DNA of 64,000 nt from Beroe forskalii (lineage: Eukaryota > Ctenophora > Nuda > Beroida > Beroidae): contig WFMF01000238.1 in the NCBI GenBank assembly GCA_011033025.1, forward strand, positions 62,001 to 126,000. Reading direction: 5' to 3'. The notes beneath the pieces were generated by a model, which had not been told where the DNA came from, searched no databases, and worked only from the letters and a program-made list of their open reading frames with translations. Each line of letters starts with the position of its first letter. The first letter of the stretch is position 1. Positions 23,319 to 35,222 of the stretch are shown here, piece after piece. A program made the position numbers and the translations under genes.

Positions 23319-25261
23319 CCATAATTGCACGACTGACGACTACGTCCGTACTATGCGGTGATGGATCAGCAAGTCCGCACGATAATTATAATACACGACG
23401 CATCAGTATTCTATTGTGATGTTAATAAGTAAAGATAGGTGAGTAACTGCTTCATAATTCAGCACCCTCATATAGACTTATAGCTGATATAGGTAGGATG
23501 ATATTCTGAGATCCAGACACACCCCCGGTAGTGGAAGTCTACCAAATCACCATACTTAAACGCTTATTTTAGGGCTATCTCTATTTTTGGGGTAATATCA
23601 TAAAAATTTCCATGCGAGACGCGAGTATCACCCAATTAATTCTGAGAACAAGATCCCGATCCATGTTTTATTGTTTTAATTAATGAAGTCATACTCCATA
23701 GTTCAGACCAAATACAAATATATTGGGAAATATACGGTAAATCGATAGGAATCCTTCGGTTCATTTGCCAGATCTCAGGAAACCAGTTTCAAGTTACTAC
23801 AGGACTAAGGGCCTTGGTAGAGAGCCGTAAGTTGTCCAAGAAGTGCTAGTAGGTATATACGTAGAAATTTAATCTGGACTCAAAACCTGTGATGTAAGTA
23901 CAAATGTAGCCCCATTCTTTAAAGCAACGTATTTCAAGTGACTTATGATTTGTAATATGTTTTATGTTGTTTCGATGGGGCCACTGCTTTACTTCATGGC
24001 ACCTACATTGTCCAGAGGGTCATCGGTCTTCGTAATGCGGATATAAACCGGATAAATCCTCAGAAATTATCCCCAAATATAGACCCGAAAATGTAGCGTG
24101 TCTATGTATTTTACAAAGATGACACTCTTCTTGATTATTTGGTATTGATGGAACTCCAGTCACTTCAAAATTACCTCCGGTCATGTCAAAAGTGATGTCA
24201 AAGATCAAACATATTATCACAATTAAGTCAGAAGATGACATTTTCATCATTTCCCCATGAAGAACAGGACACAAACTTTTACATTTCCAATTACAGCGGC
24301 TGTTATTCAGGAATAAATGACAGAACTGAAAATACTATCCTCTTTGCGGATAGAACTCCAGTCATTTGCATCACCTGCTAAAGCCGTATATTACTCGATA
24401 ATATTTTATCCCTTTTTACATAATATTCCGAGCCGCGCATGAAATAAAGGCATTGCTACGTCATCAATATTCACTATTTTAAACTATGATAATGGCGTCA
24501 CTTTCCCAGTCAATTTCTTGAACACAACTAGTATGCCAAATTATGTAGAAGTTATGTGCCAGGCAAAACTTGGTTCGGTGGATAAGTCCTGATAATAGGA
24601 ATAATTTTGCAAATAATTTCTTGCCTCCTTTCTATCCAGGAAATTCTGTTTTCAGTTGCGTTTTTGTTGGTGTTTTTGGTTGTGTCAACTTATTTTTTTA
24701 AATCTTGGAGGCTGTATATTTCAAGCATTTTAGTTGCCTATTTAAAAAGTTATCATGTGGGGCCATGTCTCTCGTACATGACGTATAATCTTTAAAAGCA
24801 TATGAATTATAATTAGTGGAAATTATACATTATCTTAGTTTCATGTGGGGCTGGCTTTTATATTGAGGTTTTCACTTTTTTAGTCGCTGAAATTAATACT
24901 TTATTACAGCAACTGCTATACATTTGCAGTTTTTTTGCAAAACTGCTGAAAATGAGTGGTTTACGAAACAAATCTGATTAAAATATGTTTGAAACTATAG
25001 TGGTTGCAGTATTAGAAGGTAATACGGTTCGTTATAATGACTCGCCCCTTCGGGGCTCGACATTATTATTCGCCGTATAACTACATTTATACGTCAGGGT
25101 TACATTATAACGTCCTTTCAAATTTTCCGCCACTGGATAAATAACTATAAGGTGTCAAGACCAAAAATTCACCATTCCAAGCCATGATCATTTTTGCAGT
25201 CCGTTTTGCCATTCTCGTTTGTTTTTCATCAGCCACTGAACTGCAGTTACCGCACCTTTTA

Positions 25262-26075
25262 TGTGCGCGGCTTAAGGGGGCAGGGGGGGGGTCTTCGGGG
25301 TGTCGATGGCCAAAATGGAGTTTTTGACTAGAAATGATAGAGGAGCATCGTAGCTACCAGAAAAACTTTACGGAGTGAAAAAATCTTGTTCCTAGCCTGA
25401 GTTATGCGATTTTGAAAATCGGAATTTGCCTGTAATTACAGTACGCGCGCGAAATTCAATCGCGATTTGCCGAAAATGATCTTAAAAATCTATCTCCTCC
25501 TACATTTTTTGGAGAATCGTCTTGAAACTTTCCAGATATGTTCTAGGGATTAAAATAAAGAGATTTGTTTAGTAGATTTTTGATTTAGGCCTCAGAACCG
25601 AAAATATTCGATTTTGAAATTTCGAACCTGACAAAAATCATCAAAATTTGGCACCTCGAAATTTCAAAATCGAATATTTTCGGTTCTGAGGACTAAATCA
25701 AAAATCTACTAAACAAATCTCTTCATTTTAATCCCTAGAACATATCTGGAAAGTTTCAGGACGATTCTCCAAAAATGTAGGAGGAGATAGATTTTTTAAG
25801 ATCATTTTCGGCAAATTGTACCGTTTTGCCGTAATTACAGGCAAATTCCGATTTTCAAATCGCATAACTCAGGCTAGGAACAAGATTTTTTCATCTGTAA
25901 AGTTTTTTATTTGTAGCCACGATGCCTCTATCATTTCTAGTCAAAAACTCCATTTTGGCCATCGACACCCCGAAGACCCCCCCCCGCCCCCTTAAGTCTG
26001 CGCGGCGTATAATGAAATGTTATGCAGGTCATTAAGCCGCGCAAACTTAAGCCGCGCACACAAAAGACGCGCAAA
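25262..26075. mobile_element. GCGCGGCT-ended element, split by the palindrome inside it
   Basis: TGTGCGCGGCTTAA on the left and TTAAGTCTGCGCGGCG, AAGCCGCGCAAAC, AAGCCGCGCACAC and GACGCGC on the right belong to the same repeat family as the elements near 30.3 and 54.9 kb. The 716 bp palindrome separates the two parts, so this element was there first. Confidence 0.6.
25276..25991. mobile_element. 716 bp near-perfect palindromic foldback element with TTAA on both sides
   Basis: Left arm 25276-25625 and right arm 25656-25991 are reverse complements over about 340 bases with scattered differences, leaving a 30-base loop. The ends read GGGGGCAGGGGGGGGG and CCCCCCCCCGCCCCC, and each end abuts TTAA (25272-25275 and 25992-25995). 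TTAA duplication with a GGG-type terminus is the hallmark of piggyBac-type insertion, so a non-autonomous foldback moved by such a transposase is the best guess. There is no coding capacity, and arm differences cluster near ACGCGCGCGAAATTCAATCG, present only on the left. Confidence 0.85.
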
Positions 26076-26235
26076 GTGCAGTTCGTTTCCAGCGTCTGTA
26101 TTATTTTCAGAAATAACTCGGAACCTTGTGTTTACGTGTAATTGTGTAAATTGGATAGAATTTTCACACTTTGGAACTTGTAAATTTTTATGAGCAGGTT
26201 GTTAATAGTACGATGAAATTCTGGTAACACGAAGA

Positions 26236-26310
26236 AGATGTTGAGGACGGAAATAGGCATATAATCGTCATCAATTCAATAAAATTAAAACCATGATAAT
26301 GACGTTAATC
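26236..26310 (+). mobile_element. TGACGTCA-family miniature element, decayed copy
   Basis: GAAATAGGCAT, ATCGTCATCAATTCAATA and CCATGATAATGACGTTAATC follow the family order; the right end is lost and the octamer has one mismatch. Confidence 0.55.
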
Positions 26311-26462
26311 AGAAAAACAACAACTTATGTATTGTGAGTATCGCTAAACAGGAATTTAATTAGATCAATTAAATTTTATTAGTTAGTTATTGAATTCTTT
26401 CCCTCTTCTTGGGTATACCACTTGTTTTTCCGCCATGCCGGCTCCTTGAAATACCTATACGC

Positions 26463-26550
26463 CGCGCGCGAGAAATAGGCGGTTCAACGCCATCAACTTA
26501 CTACATTGAGCTTTGATAATGGCGTCATCCTAATCGCCTATTTTTCATTT
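26463..26550 (+). mobile_element. TGACGTCA-family miniature element, full-length copy
   Basis: CGCGCGCGAGAAATAGGCGG and ATCGCCTATTTTTC are the inverted ends. The inside reads TTCAACGCCATCAACTTACT, ACATTGAGCTTTGATAATGG, CGTCATCC. This is the clearest layout of the family although its octamer has drifted to TGGCGTCA. Confidence 0.85.
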
Positions 26551-27898
26551 CTGGGTTTTAATAAATAATCAAAAGTTGAATAATGCTACGGAGGAATAAA
26601 CGATAGGTGATGTCATCATCATGGTTCAATGTGGTGAATATTGAGTATGTTGGACTGCAGTTAATTTCACCGAATTTCCTCGTCGGTCTCGATTAGAATC
26701 AAACAGAATTCAAGTATTATGCCCTGAGTAAAGTATAGTTTTTGTTAGTCTGCAGATTTCTCCCGAATGACTCGTATTGAATAATGATCACTTTCGCATT
26801 AGGTATCATTTTTTGATCACATTGTTTCAACAAAATAGAAACCCTATACTTCAGAATGGCTATATAGCGGCATTGACTCATTTAATCAGATTTCACCGAC
26901 AAACCCTCAAATATAGGAATCGTGATGGAGCCTTATACTATTGTACCAAGGTAATCCTATTCATTGCATCATATTACAGTTCATTCTCACATAATTTATG
27001 CAATGGTTTTTCCTGAAGTATGTATGAAGCTCGGGTTTTGTGAATATATTATTGTCGCATCTCGGAGAAATATTTTCAATTTTATTTGATCATTGGTTAT
27101 ATTTCCGTTTTTGTCTCGTTATGTTATAGTTGCGCGCCACTATTTTTCATTCTATTTCAGTATTTTTAACTAGCCATAGACACCTCATCAGCACTTCCAA
27201 CTTCCGTAATGTACGAGATCACGGAGATCAAACCTGATATTTCCGTTTGTTAGAAAATTAGAACAGTTCCGCTGAGATGTTTGATTCATTTCATGTTATG
27301 AAGGATATTTATTTATTATCGAGCAAATTGTTAGACAAAATTTGAGGATATTTGCCTTGTTTAATTTATTTTTCGTGAGTCTGGGTGAATTTCCTCACTT
27401 GTTTTCTAAGATCATCATCTAAGCATTAAGTCCCAGCATTGACATGAGTATTGAGTAATGAATATATATCGGAAGCCCTATATCATCTTGAATCAAGTTA
27501 ACGATGAGAGGAAGCTTAATAAATGCCAGAATCTTATTGGAGCATGTTCGTGAAAGTTTGGTGGAACTGAAGTCATGTATCGAAGCCGATTAGAGCCTTT
27601 TAGAGGACACGCACGATTAAAACCTTTTGAAGCCACTAGCTATTTAATCGGCGTTTCAATTTTTAGAATAGTGTCATAATCTTGAATTAAATTGGTTATT
27701 CGATAACACCAAACCACTTTGTTTTGCTAGTGGCTTATGCCAATCAAACATGATTATTGACTGGCGTATATACCTTCAGAATTCAGACAAAAGTATAGTA
27801 ATCAGCATCCCATTACCCTTGACCCAAGATATGACGCTTGGTTGCTGGCATTAGACCACTATATTGTTGACTCAAGTGACATCATTGTGAGGTTGCGT

Positions 27899-28002
27899 CA
27901 CGTGACTAAAACCTCATGTCACGTGACTTTAACCTCATGTCACGTGATTTGCACGTGCAGATCACGTGATTTGCACGTGCAAATCACGTGATTGGTATAT
28001 AT
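27899..28002 (+). promoter_or_regulatory. cluster of seven CACGTG E-boxes followed by a TATA-like sequence
   Basis: CACGTG starts at 27899, 27920, 27941, 27952, 27963, 27974 and 27985, several as GTCACGTGAC or TCACGTGAT, with exact 21 and 11 base spacing. TATATATG follows at about 27995-28002. CACGTG is the core site of bHLH-ZIP factors (Myc/Max, USF, TFE/MITF). A 64-codon frame (28089-28283) downstream is not convincing as a gene, so this could be a promoter, an enhancer, or simply a tandem repeat. Confidence 0.45.
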
Positions 28003-28860
28003 GTACGAGGCAACTGTGATTACGACATATGTTCTGTGATTGCTTTCGATGCTTCTGTACATGCTCACAGTAGGGGGTACCGCTATGTATGTATATATGC
28101 CTTTTGTATAATCCAACAACCACTATACAGAAGTGCGCTGTGGCCAGTGGTTTAATCAGAGTACGATCTATGCGTGCTTCTACCTACGATCAAATTTGTC
28201 TTGTGTGTTACTTTGTGTACTTTACGTTTTGGCGTGGGCGGCTCATGGCAAATACTTGGCTTTATTTTGTGGGGCCTAGTTGATTACCAACTCAAATAGT
28301 GCTATTTGATGAATTACACCTTGGTATTTGGAGTAACACTTGATTGATAAGACTACATTCTGCTGTCGAAGAATTGATTGAGGTTCAAATGCGGGGGAAA
28401 ATATGAGCTAAAGAAATTATAAGATAGGGAGTAAAGGTGAAAGGTCAGCCAAGCCCAAAGGAGGGATAAGAAAGTGAAGCTCCAAAGAATTCAGCGTTAA
28501 ATAACAAAGAATCCTCGGAGCCAAATCATCTAATCACGCATTGTGTAGAATTATCTAATTCTTATTACAAAGGGGATAACGATATGAATAAGACATAATA
28601 TATTCAAATATTATATATGGCTTCGTTTAATTCATCTTAGAATAAGGGGATCTTCATAAAATTTCAATAATTACCTACATTTAGATCCCGACCAACCCAC
28701 ATGAATAATAGATGAATGGTAAATATAAGACTTTATCTTCTAAGAATACAGATCGTCGAGGGTTGGTATTGTTGAGGATTTCTGCCATGATCAAGCTCTG
28801 AAGGGGGTCCTAAATCCTAATCTCGATACCAAACAGACCTACTACTGTCTACTATTATAG

Positions 28861-29102
28861 TGGGTGTCAGCAGGATAAATACTGGTGTCAGCAATTTGCT
28901 GACTGGTGTCAGCAGGAAAAATACTGGTGTCAGCAATTTACTGACTGGTGTCAGCAGGAAAAATACTGGTGTCAGCAATTTACTGACTGGTGTCAGCAGG
29001 GAAAATACTGGTGTCAACAATTTACTGACTGGTGTCAGCAGGAAAAATACTGGTGTCAGCAATTTACTGACTGGTGTCAGCAGGAAAAAGACTGGTGTCA
29101 GA
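28861..29102 (+). repeat. minisatellite of 21 bp half-units with ACTGGTGTCAGCA
   Basis: Eleven and a half 21 bp units alternate between ACTGGTGTCAGCAGGAAAAA-T and ACTGGTGTCAGCAATTTACT-G, a 42 bp higher-order unit. Because 21 is a multiple of three, both strands are open here; the frames are artefacts. The core is shared with arrays near 9.8, 39.1 and 52.0 kb. Confidence 0.95.
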
Positions 29103-29904
29103 TGAACAACAAAGTGGCAACGAACTGTTGTTAACAGGACCAATATCAAACTTCCACCAACCTCGTTGGCAACTATCAAAGTAAAAGCCAACTTAAACTA
29201 CTACCAACAACAATGGCCAGAAAGTCGGAGAAAGGGAGAGGTGGTAAATTCTTGAAACATCGGAGGAACTCCCAATCTCTTCAGCAAGAATTCCATGTCA
29301 ACTAATACTAATAGAGTGATATATAGTTGTATCATTATACTGAAAGGACGTGTAATTCTTGAAGCTTTACAAAGTTAAGAGAGAGTTCTCGGCCACAAAT
29401 CCATATGTAAATACATACCGGGAAGAACTATAGGTGGTGGCTCATGATGTCACTTTCAGGGTTTAAAATGGGCAATTTATAAGACTTTGGAGTGTCTATG
29501 AGTGACGCATAACTCTTCATAGTAACCCAGCAGTTATAATACAGATAATCGTGTAAGGATTTCTATGTCATCTTAACGCCCAGGATGCAATATATTTCCT
29601 TCATTAATTCCTACTTTTATGCTTTGTTTGGTTGGGCAAACTGTGTTTCAGAGCGCTTCGCTTAAATCGTTTTCCATATTATGATGAGCCTTACAGGAGA
29701 GCAACATAACATTGGTACCTTGTGCTTACTTATTGAGATATATAAGAGCACGAAAAACTTCGCCCAATCAAAGAATTTTTCGGAATTTCTATCTGTCGAA
29801 TGTGAAGACTTCTATATTCCCAGAGTGCTTGAACAGACTACTTTTACCCTAGTGTGACAAGCACAAGGTAATAAAGATAGCGACAGCTCGCGTAGGCTTT
29901 AAGT

Positions 29905-30170
29905 ACATGACAGGAGGGGTTTCTTAGACTTTTATGAGAATATAGATACTGATTCTAGCAGTTCTGCAGAGTAGGCTTTGTGTAACGATACACGATAGTT
30001 GTTTTCGAGTTTCAGTTCTTTTTCTTTTGCAGCTCGCGTTTGCTATTGATTGGGAATATAGCGTTTGCTATTATTTGGCAGGAGGGGTTTGTTAGACTTA
30101 TTAGATAGGATGTGGACTGTGGAGACTGATTCCAGCATATAGGCGTTGGTGCGATAAGTGTAGCGCAAGA
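29905..30170 (+). repeat. diverged direct repeat, about 170 bp apart
   Basis: GACAGGAGGGGTTTCTTAGA with ACTGATTCTAGCAG (from 29909) resembles GGCAGGAGGGGTTTGTTAGA with ACTGATTCCAGCAT (from 30078). Both are near a GCTCGCGT or GTGTAGCGC word. Confidence 0.55.
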
Positions 30171-30275
30171 TGGGTTGTTTATTCGCGATGTTGCAATTGT
30201 AATTTAAGCTTTGCTTGTTGCTAAAAATTGATTTTAACAATTTTATTTCGGCTCAATAGATCAGTAGGATTTTCA

Positions 30276-30364
30276 TGCGCGGCGTAATCGTGCGCGGCTC
30301 ACAGCCAGTAATAACAGCCAGTGAGCCGCGCACAATGACCCAGCGCAGAAAAAGCCGCGCACGT
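30276..30364. mobile_element. GCGCGGCT palindromic element, compact copy
   Basis: ATGCGCGGCGTAATCGTGCG continuing CGGCTCA on the left and TGAGCCGCGCACAATGACCC, then AAGCCGCGCAC, on the right form nested inverted repeats around CAGCCAGTAATAACAGCCAG. No coding capacity. Confidence 0.75.
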
Positions 30365-32435
30365 ATTAGTCCAAACTCCAACACCCCCTGTTATAACTCG
30401 TGCAACCATCTACCTTGCTACCAAAAGATTAACTCGTAACGACGAAATTCACATTTGTTAGCAGATAAGGGTGGTCGTTCATTAGTGAGATAGGTAATTG
30501 GTTGTTGTATTATTAATTTAGTAAGTTATTCCATTGAATGACAGATGGTGCATTAGACATTCTGATGGGCTTATAGCTTGGTAATCAGCCAATTAAGAAA
30601 TAAGGAGGAGTGGTAATTACTAATTAATTATATGCCTTATGAATTTTATATGCCTCATGAAGTGGTTGCATGGCCTGCAGAGATTTATCTAAAGACTAAT
30701 GTGAATATACCCAAGGTTGAGAATGCTTCTATGAAATACATTAACTAGCTGCGCTGATTGGGTCCATTTTCGGACATTTTCCGAAGGTTTAGAAGAAATG
30801 GCCTCTTGAAAGCTAGAACCTATTGCTACAACATATTATTGACACCTACTTTTATAATTTTAAAAGTTTTGATAATTTAAGTACCAATATTTCAAATGTC
30901 ACTGATAAAACACTGTTCATTGACACTGTTGTACGTCAGTAGACACAGCTAATTTGGTTTCCAGGGATATTTTAATTAGGTTTCCATGCACATTCTAATG
31001 ACTCAGACCGAGAGTTGCAGGGCTTCGTGCTATCAATGTCATTAATGAAGTTATGCTCTTTTGTTATGAATAATTTATATGCGACACAAAAACTGCATAC
31101 AGTTTTGTGTACTATACGGGTGTTTTTAAACCATGTTCAATGTAATTGAGAATTAATTCACGGGAGAATTTCCCAGCAGTGTGACAGTGAACTATAGAAC
31201 TATATTCACTAACCTAGTGAAATAACTGTTGATTGCGAAAAATTCATAAACTTAAGCTTTAAATCACTTGTTTGGTTTCGAAAAATATTTCTTGAGTTTG
31301 TAAAACATCTCAGAGCAGCCATAGAATTCGTTCTCGTCACAGGAGAATCAAGTTGGCGTCAATACGTCATAAGCACTCGTAAAAATGGTGAAGTTGACGT
31401 TATATTCCGCCTTATTTTTCGTTCTTTCTATATTTTCGTATTTTTTCAATTCACAGATTTTCCTAACATATATCTGAGCAGGATAGGTATTTCATCGCAA
31501 ACAAATAAACACATGCCTCACATATAAATCCATGTTGATAATCCGATAATTCTCGCTTTATGTACATTGAGCTTCATAGTGATAATTCCTTGTGCGTGAT
31601 GGGAGGAGTGTCATAACCCATACCACAGAGTACACACTATCATAAAGTACACGCTATCGCTGACTACGATAGTACGATTGTTTGGATGCGTGGAGTAATT
31701 GACAATTGTATTGCTTGACTTGGTATTGCTCGACTTTGCTGTTGTATAGCTAGTAGTAGGTAAGGCCCCTATCACCTAGGTACTGGATGTACTGGTCTCT
31801 CCCAGTGAATACAATTCCTCTTTCAAAAGTAGAAGGTAGGAAAGTAGCTAAGTAAGTAAGTAGGTGCGCATCGATCAAGCAGCCAGACACATTTTGAATA
31901 ATTGGAATATTTGGTTTAGTCTCGAACTTTCGACTTTTGGTTTTAGCAGTAGGTAAGTCATCGAACTAAGTGCTCCATTGTAAACTTGACAGGTTCTAAA
32001 CAGGTGGGCTTACGAGTTACTAAAGGCACACGAAAGGTTTTGGCTTTGGGAAAGGTTTCATAACAGGCTCTCAAAAAGCTCGAATGTTTAGGACACGAGC
32101 TACTGCTAGTGCTCGTAAAGGCATATCATCATTTCCTGCATGAAGGTATGAAAGAATACCATGCACCATGTTACCATGCCATTACATTATCATGTCTAAC
32201 TTTTCCTCTCCATATACATCAGTACACAATGTCACCATGTAATTGCATTACCATGTCTAATTCTCCAATGTACATCAGTGCACAATGTCACCCTGCAAAA
32301 GACCAAATGTCGCACCCTGATGCTAAAATCACCCAGGTCTTGCCTATTTGGCATAATCGTTTCTCAAGACAATACCTGGACAACAATTAACAGCAAATTT
32401 AGACATGGGCACGCACCAAATGTATGTATTAGGCA

Positions 32436-32507
32436 ACTTGATTGATGACGTCATTATCAGAGTTTAGAATGGAGAATTGTTGACGCAGGAAACGCCTATT
32501 TTTCCAC
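32436..32507 (-). mobile_element. TGACGTCA-family miniature element, partial
   Basis: GATGACGTCATTATCAGAGT, TTAGAATGGAGAATTGTTGA and AACGCCTATTTTTCC follow the family order. The octamer at 32446-32453 is exact; the left end is lost. Confidence 0.7.
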
Positions 32508-34339
32508 TTTACATGTGTATCTTCGACATGCGACGTTCAGTACGTACCAATATGGGTTTTATATTTGCTGTTAATTTATATTACTCAGATGTATACTGCT
32601 TGTCCGAAACTAGAACTTTCATCCCTCGTCCGTACTTGTGGAACCTTACTGGCGACTTTACAACAGTTGCAGGCCGTGTTAGGTTAATTTAGTGTTGATA
32701 GAGTGATTATAGGTTTTTGTGGAACCGATATAATCTATTACATAAAGTAAAGTCACACGTGAATAATGTTTGTCTGTGCCGCCGTATACAATTAAATTTG
32801 AGCTTGCCAAGATGATATCAAGAGAAACGAAGGCTAAGCTGGGCTAAGTCGCGCCGTTGCTATGGAAACCAATTTTTCGCACGTGCAGATTATGGTCAGT
32901 TCTATGCGAGTGCTTTCTATTACGCTACGACTGTTTCATGCTGTGCTGTAGCTTTTTGAGATTTTTTGACGTTTCCTTAACTTCAAATTTAAGATCTCAA
33001 GATGGGGAATGGGTATAACTTGAATAACGGAGGATATTGCAGTTGCATTGCTTTCAGTGTGGCAGAGGTTGGTCGATAATCAAAGTTGAGTCGGTGAAAA
33101 CAGTAGTAGCTGCAGTTGTAAAAATAACCGTTAAGGTTACAAGGTGTGCACAATTCAATCGAGTCGAATGTAGGTTCGAAGACAGTTCCTGGCCTGCGAA
33201 CAAAACAAATTATCCAATGTCAGTGTCAGTATGAGAATCAGTTGCCAGAATTAACATCATCTTGCAATCAAAACGGAACGCTGGAACAAAACTCACATGG
33301 TTTAGCACGTCTAAGACTATAACCGACGAATTCGATCTATTTTCCACTCTGCTCCTTCATAAATTTTTTTGAATATTTGATTTTTGCGCATAACTTTTGA
33401 CCAAATTGGAATTTTTTGATGCGGTAAAAATTATCCAATCAATTCGAATGGCAGTGTTTAAAACTTGCGAACGAGGTGCTGCGTAGCAGCGCCGAGTGAG
33501 CTGTGTGTTTGCAGGCCCAACGGGCCTGCTAGTATAAAATATATAAAACCAACACGTATTTTGCACTCAATATAAATTTACTACATTTTGGTACTTTTAT
33601 TACTTCAAATTATACATTCGTTTGAATAAATCAGCAGTATTTTTCAGAAAAATATTAAAATACTCAATTTATAATTATATCACAACTTAATTTTGCATAT
33701 GTGGTTTAGTTTCTTCTATGGTATCGTACAAGACGAAGCCCTTCATAAAAATTGTAGAATTTTTCCGTTCGTTCTTCCTTCGTTTTGTCGATTGTTTTTA
33801 GAGTTCGTTTTCGATTGTCAAGTGTCATATATGATAACGTTACATTATCTACAACATTCGAAATTTTGAAAAATAAGTTCAAAGGCTGCTCTTATGCGGT
33901 CTAAAACTTCACTTAAACAGGGGCAATTAAAAGACTTGGCCCTTCACGAAATAAAATGCTGACCATTCTCTGCAATGAAAATAACGGTCCTTCCCTAATT
34001 GTAAATCCTGGAGACCAAAAATGACTTAGGATCAGGGGACAACGGCAAACCAAACACGAATGAAATTTAAAAATGCAAAATCCTCAAAATTAAATTTCAA
34101 ATAAACTGCGAAGGATACTCATAAAACTTACATCAAAACCAGAATGAACGGAAGAAGATAATATGACGTGTCTAAAATTGTACAAATTCCAAAATCCATC
34201 AATCCAAGGGTCAGAACAAGAATTCAAAAAATGAACAAATATTCAAAAGATGAGAAAAAAGAATTTAAAATGAACAAGATAACAAGAATTTAAAAATTGC
34301 ACAAAAATCAAAAAATGAACAAGAATTTAGAAAAAAAAA

Positions 34340-34740
34340 AATTAATGGGGAGAGATGCGCAACATCCTGAAACTTACAAGACGGCAATAAATAAAACATG
34401 AGTCCACCTCCCATATTCTTATGAATATAGTTATAGGAACAGTGCAGAGCCTTAGCTCTAGCCTCAATTACTGTTATTAACGTACGAATATTAGTTCCAT
34501 ACGATTTATAAATTCTAAAATATATTCCGAGTGTCAGAAAATTAACAATTAAACTAAAGAAGAAAAAATACGAAAAAAAGGAAATAGAAGAATAAAAAAG
34601 TCACAGACGGAGAAAGCGCGCAACATCTTCAAACTTACAAGCAATAAATCTAATGAAACATGAGTCCTCCTCCCCTCTTATTCCTACAGAGCCTTAGCTC
34701 CAGGCTCAATTACAACTATAAACGTCGAGTAGGAATGTTA
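34340..34740 (+). repeat. tandem duplication of about 250 bp, diverged
   Basis: GCGCAACATCCTGAAACTTA with CATGAGTCCACCTCCC and GAGCCTTAGCTCTAGCCTCA (from about 34345) is repeated as GCGCAACATCTTCAAACTTA with CATGAGTCCTCCTCCC and GAGCCTTAGCTCCAGGCTCA (from about 34617). The A-rich stretch between them contains many AAxAAGAATT words. Confidence 0.75.
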
Positions 34741-34934
34741 GACGACAAGCCTGATCACTACTGCACATTTTAGAGCGTGATAGTGATGTATGTCTTATTC
34801 GCCAAATATTCTCGGGCACCAGAAGTTAGTCATTCGCTACGTTTTTTGAATAATGGCCTACTGTGGACTATATGGCATGTACCTAATGTTATTGAATATA
34901 AGTCTCTATAGGAGTCATAGTAATATGGGTGCTT

Positions 34935-34996
34935 GTAAAATGGGCTGTTAACATCATCATCGAAACACTACATTGCGCTATGATAATGACGTCACC
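34935..34996 (+). mobile_element. TGACGTCA-family miniature element, fragment
   Basis: ACATCATCATCGAAACACTA, CATTGCGCTATGATAATGAC and GTCACC match the family's inner part; the octamer at 34987-34994 is exact. Confidence 0.6.
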
Positions 34997-35123
34997 ACAA
35001 ACGTATATATCCACAGAAGGTTGCATTATTATTCCATTATTATTCCATTATTCGGCTGGTATGGGCGTCAGGGGTTTACCCGGCGACATTACAAGTGAGC
35101 TGTTTAATACGACCACTAAATGC

Positions 35124-35222
35124 AGCGCACGAGAAATAGGTGGTTCAACGTCATCAACTCACAACATAATCATATGATAATGATGTCATCCTGTGACCTG
35201 TCCGCCTATTTCTCTTACGCGT
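35124..35222 (+). mobile_element. TGACGTCA-family miniature element, full-length copy
   Basis: AGCGCACGAGAAATAGGTGG and GTCCGCCTATTTCTC are the ends; inside are TTCAACGTCATCAACTCACA and CATATGATAATGATGTCATC (octamer one mismatch). Confidence 0.8.

Larger units (their letters stand above)
18584..25261. other. intergenic, repeats only
   Basis: No gene supported. A candidate exon at about 23779-23826 (after ATCTCAG, before GTAAGT) is open in two frames but too short to call. A minus-strand frame at 24020-24274 containing HLCKIHRH is protein-like but lacks splice support. TGACGTCA occurs at 19982. A decayed TGACGTCA-type element is at about 24449-24495. The (C)AATATCCTAATCAC words at 19488-19560 and the CAGACAGACAC-rich tract at about 19640-19735 are simple repeats. 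Confidence 0.45.

Noticed and set aside
28817-29191. Both-strand open frames with SKLLTPVF and GVSRKNTGVSNLL repeats as a repeat protein
   Set aside because: The frames exist because the minisatellite unit is 21 bp; there is no third-position bias and no start or splice context.
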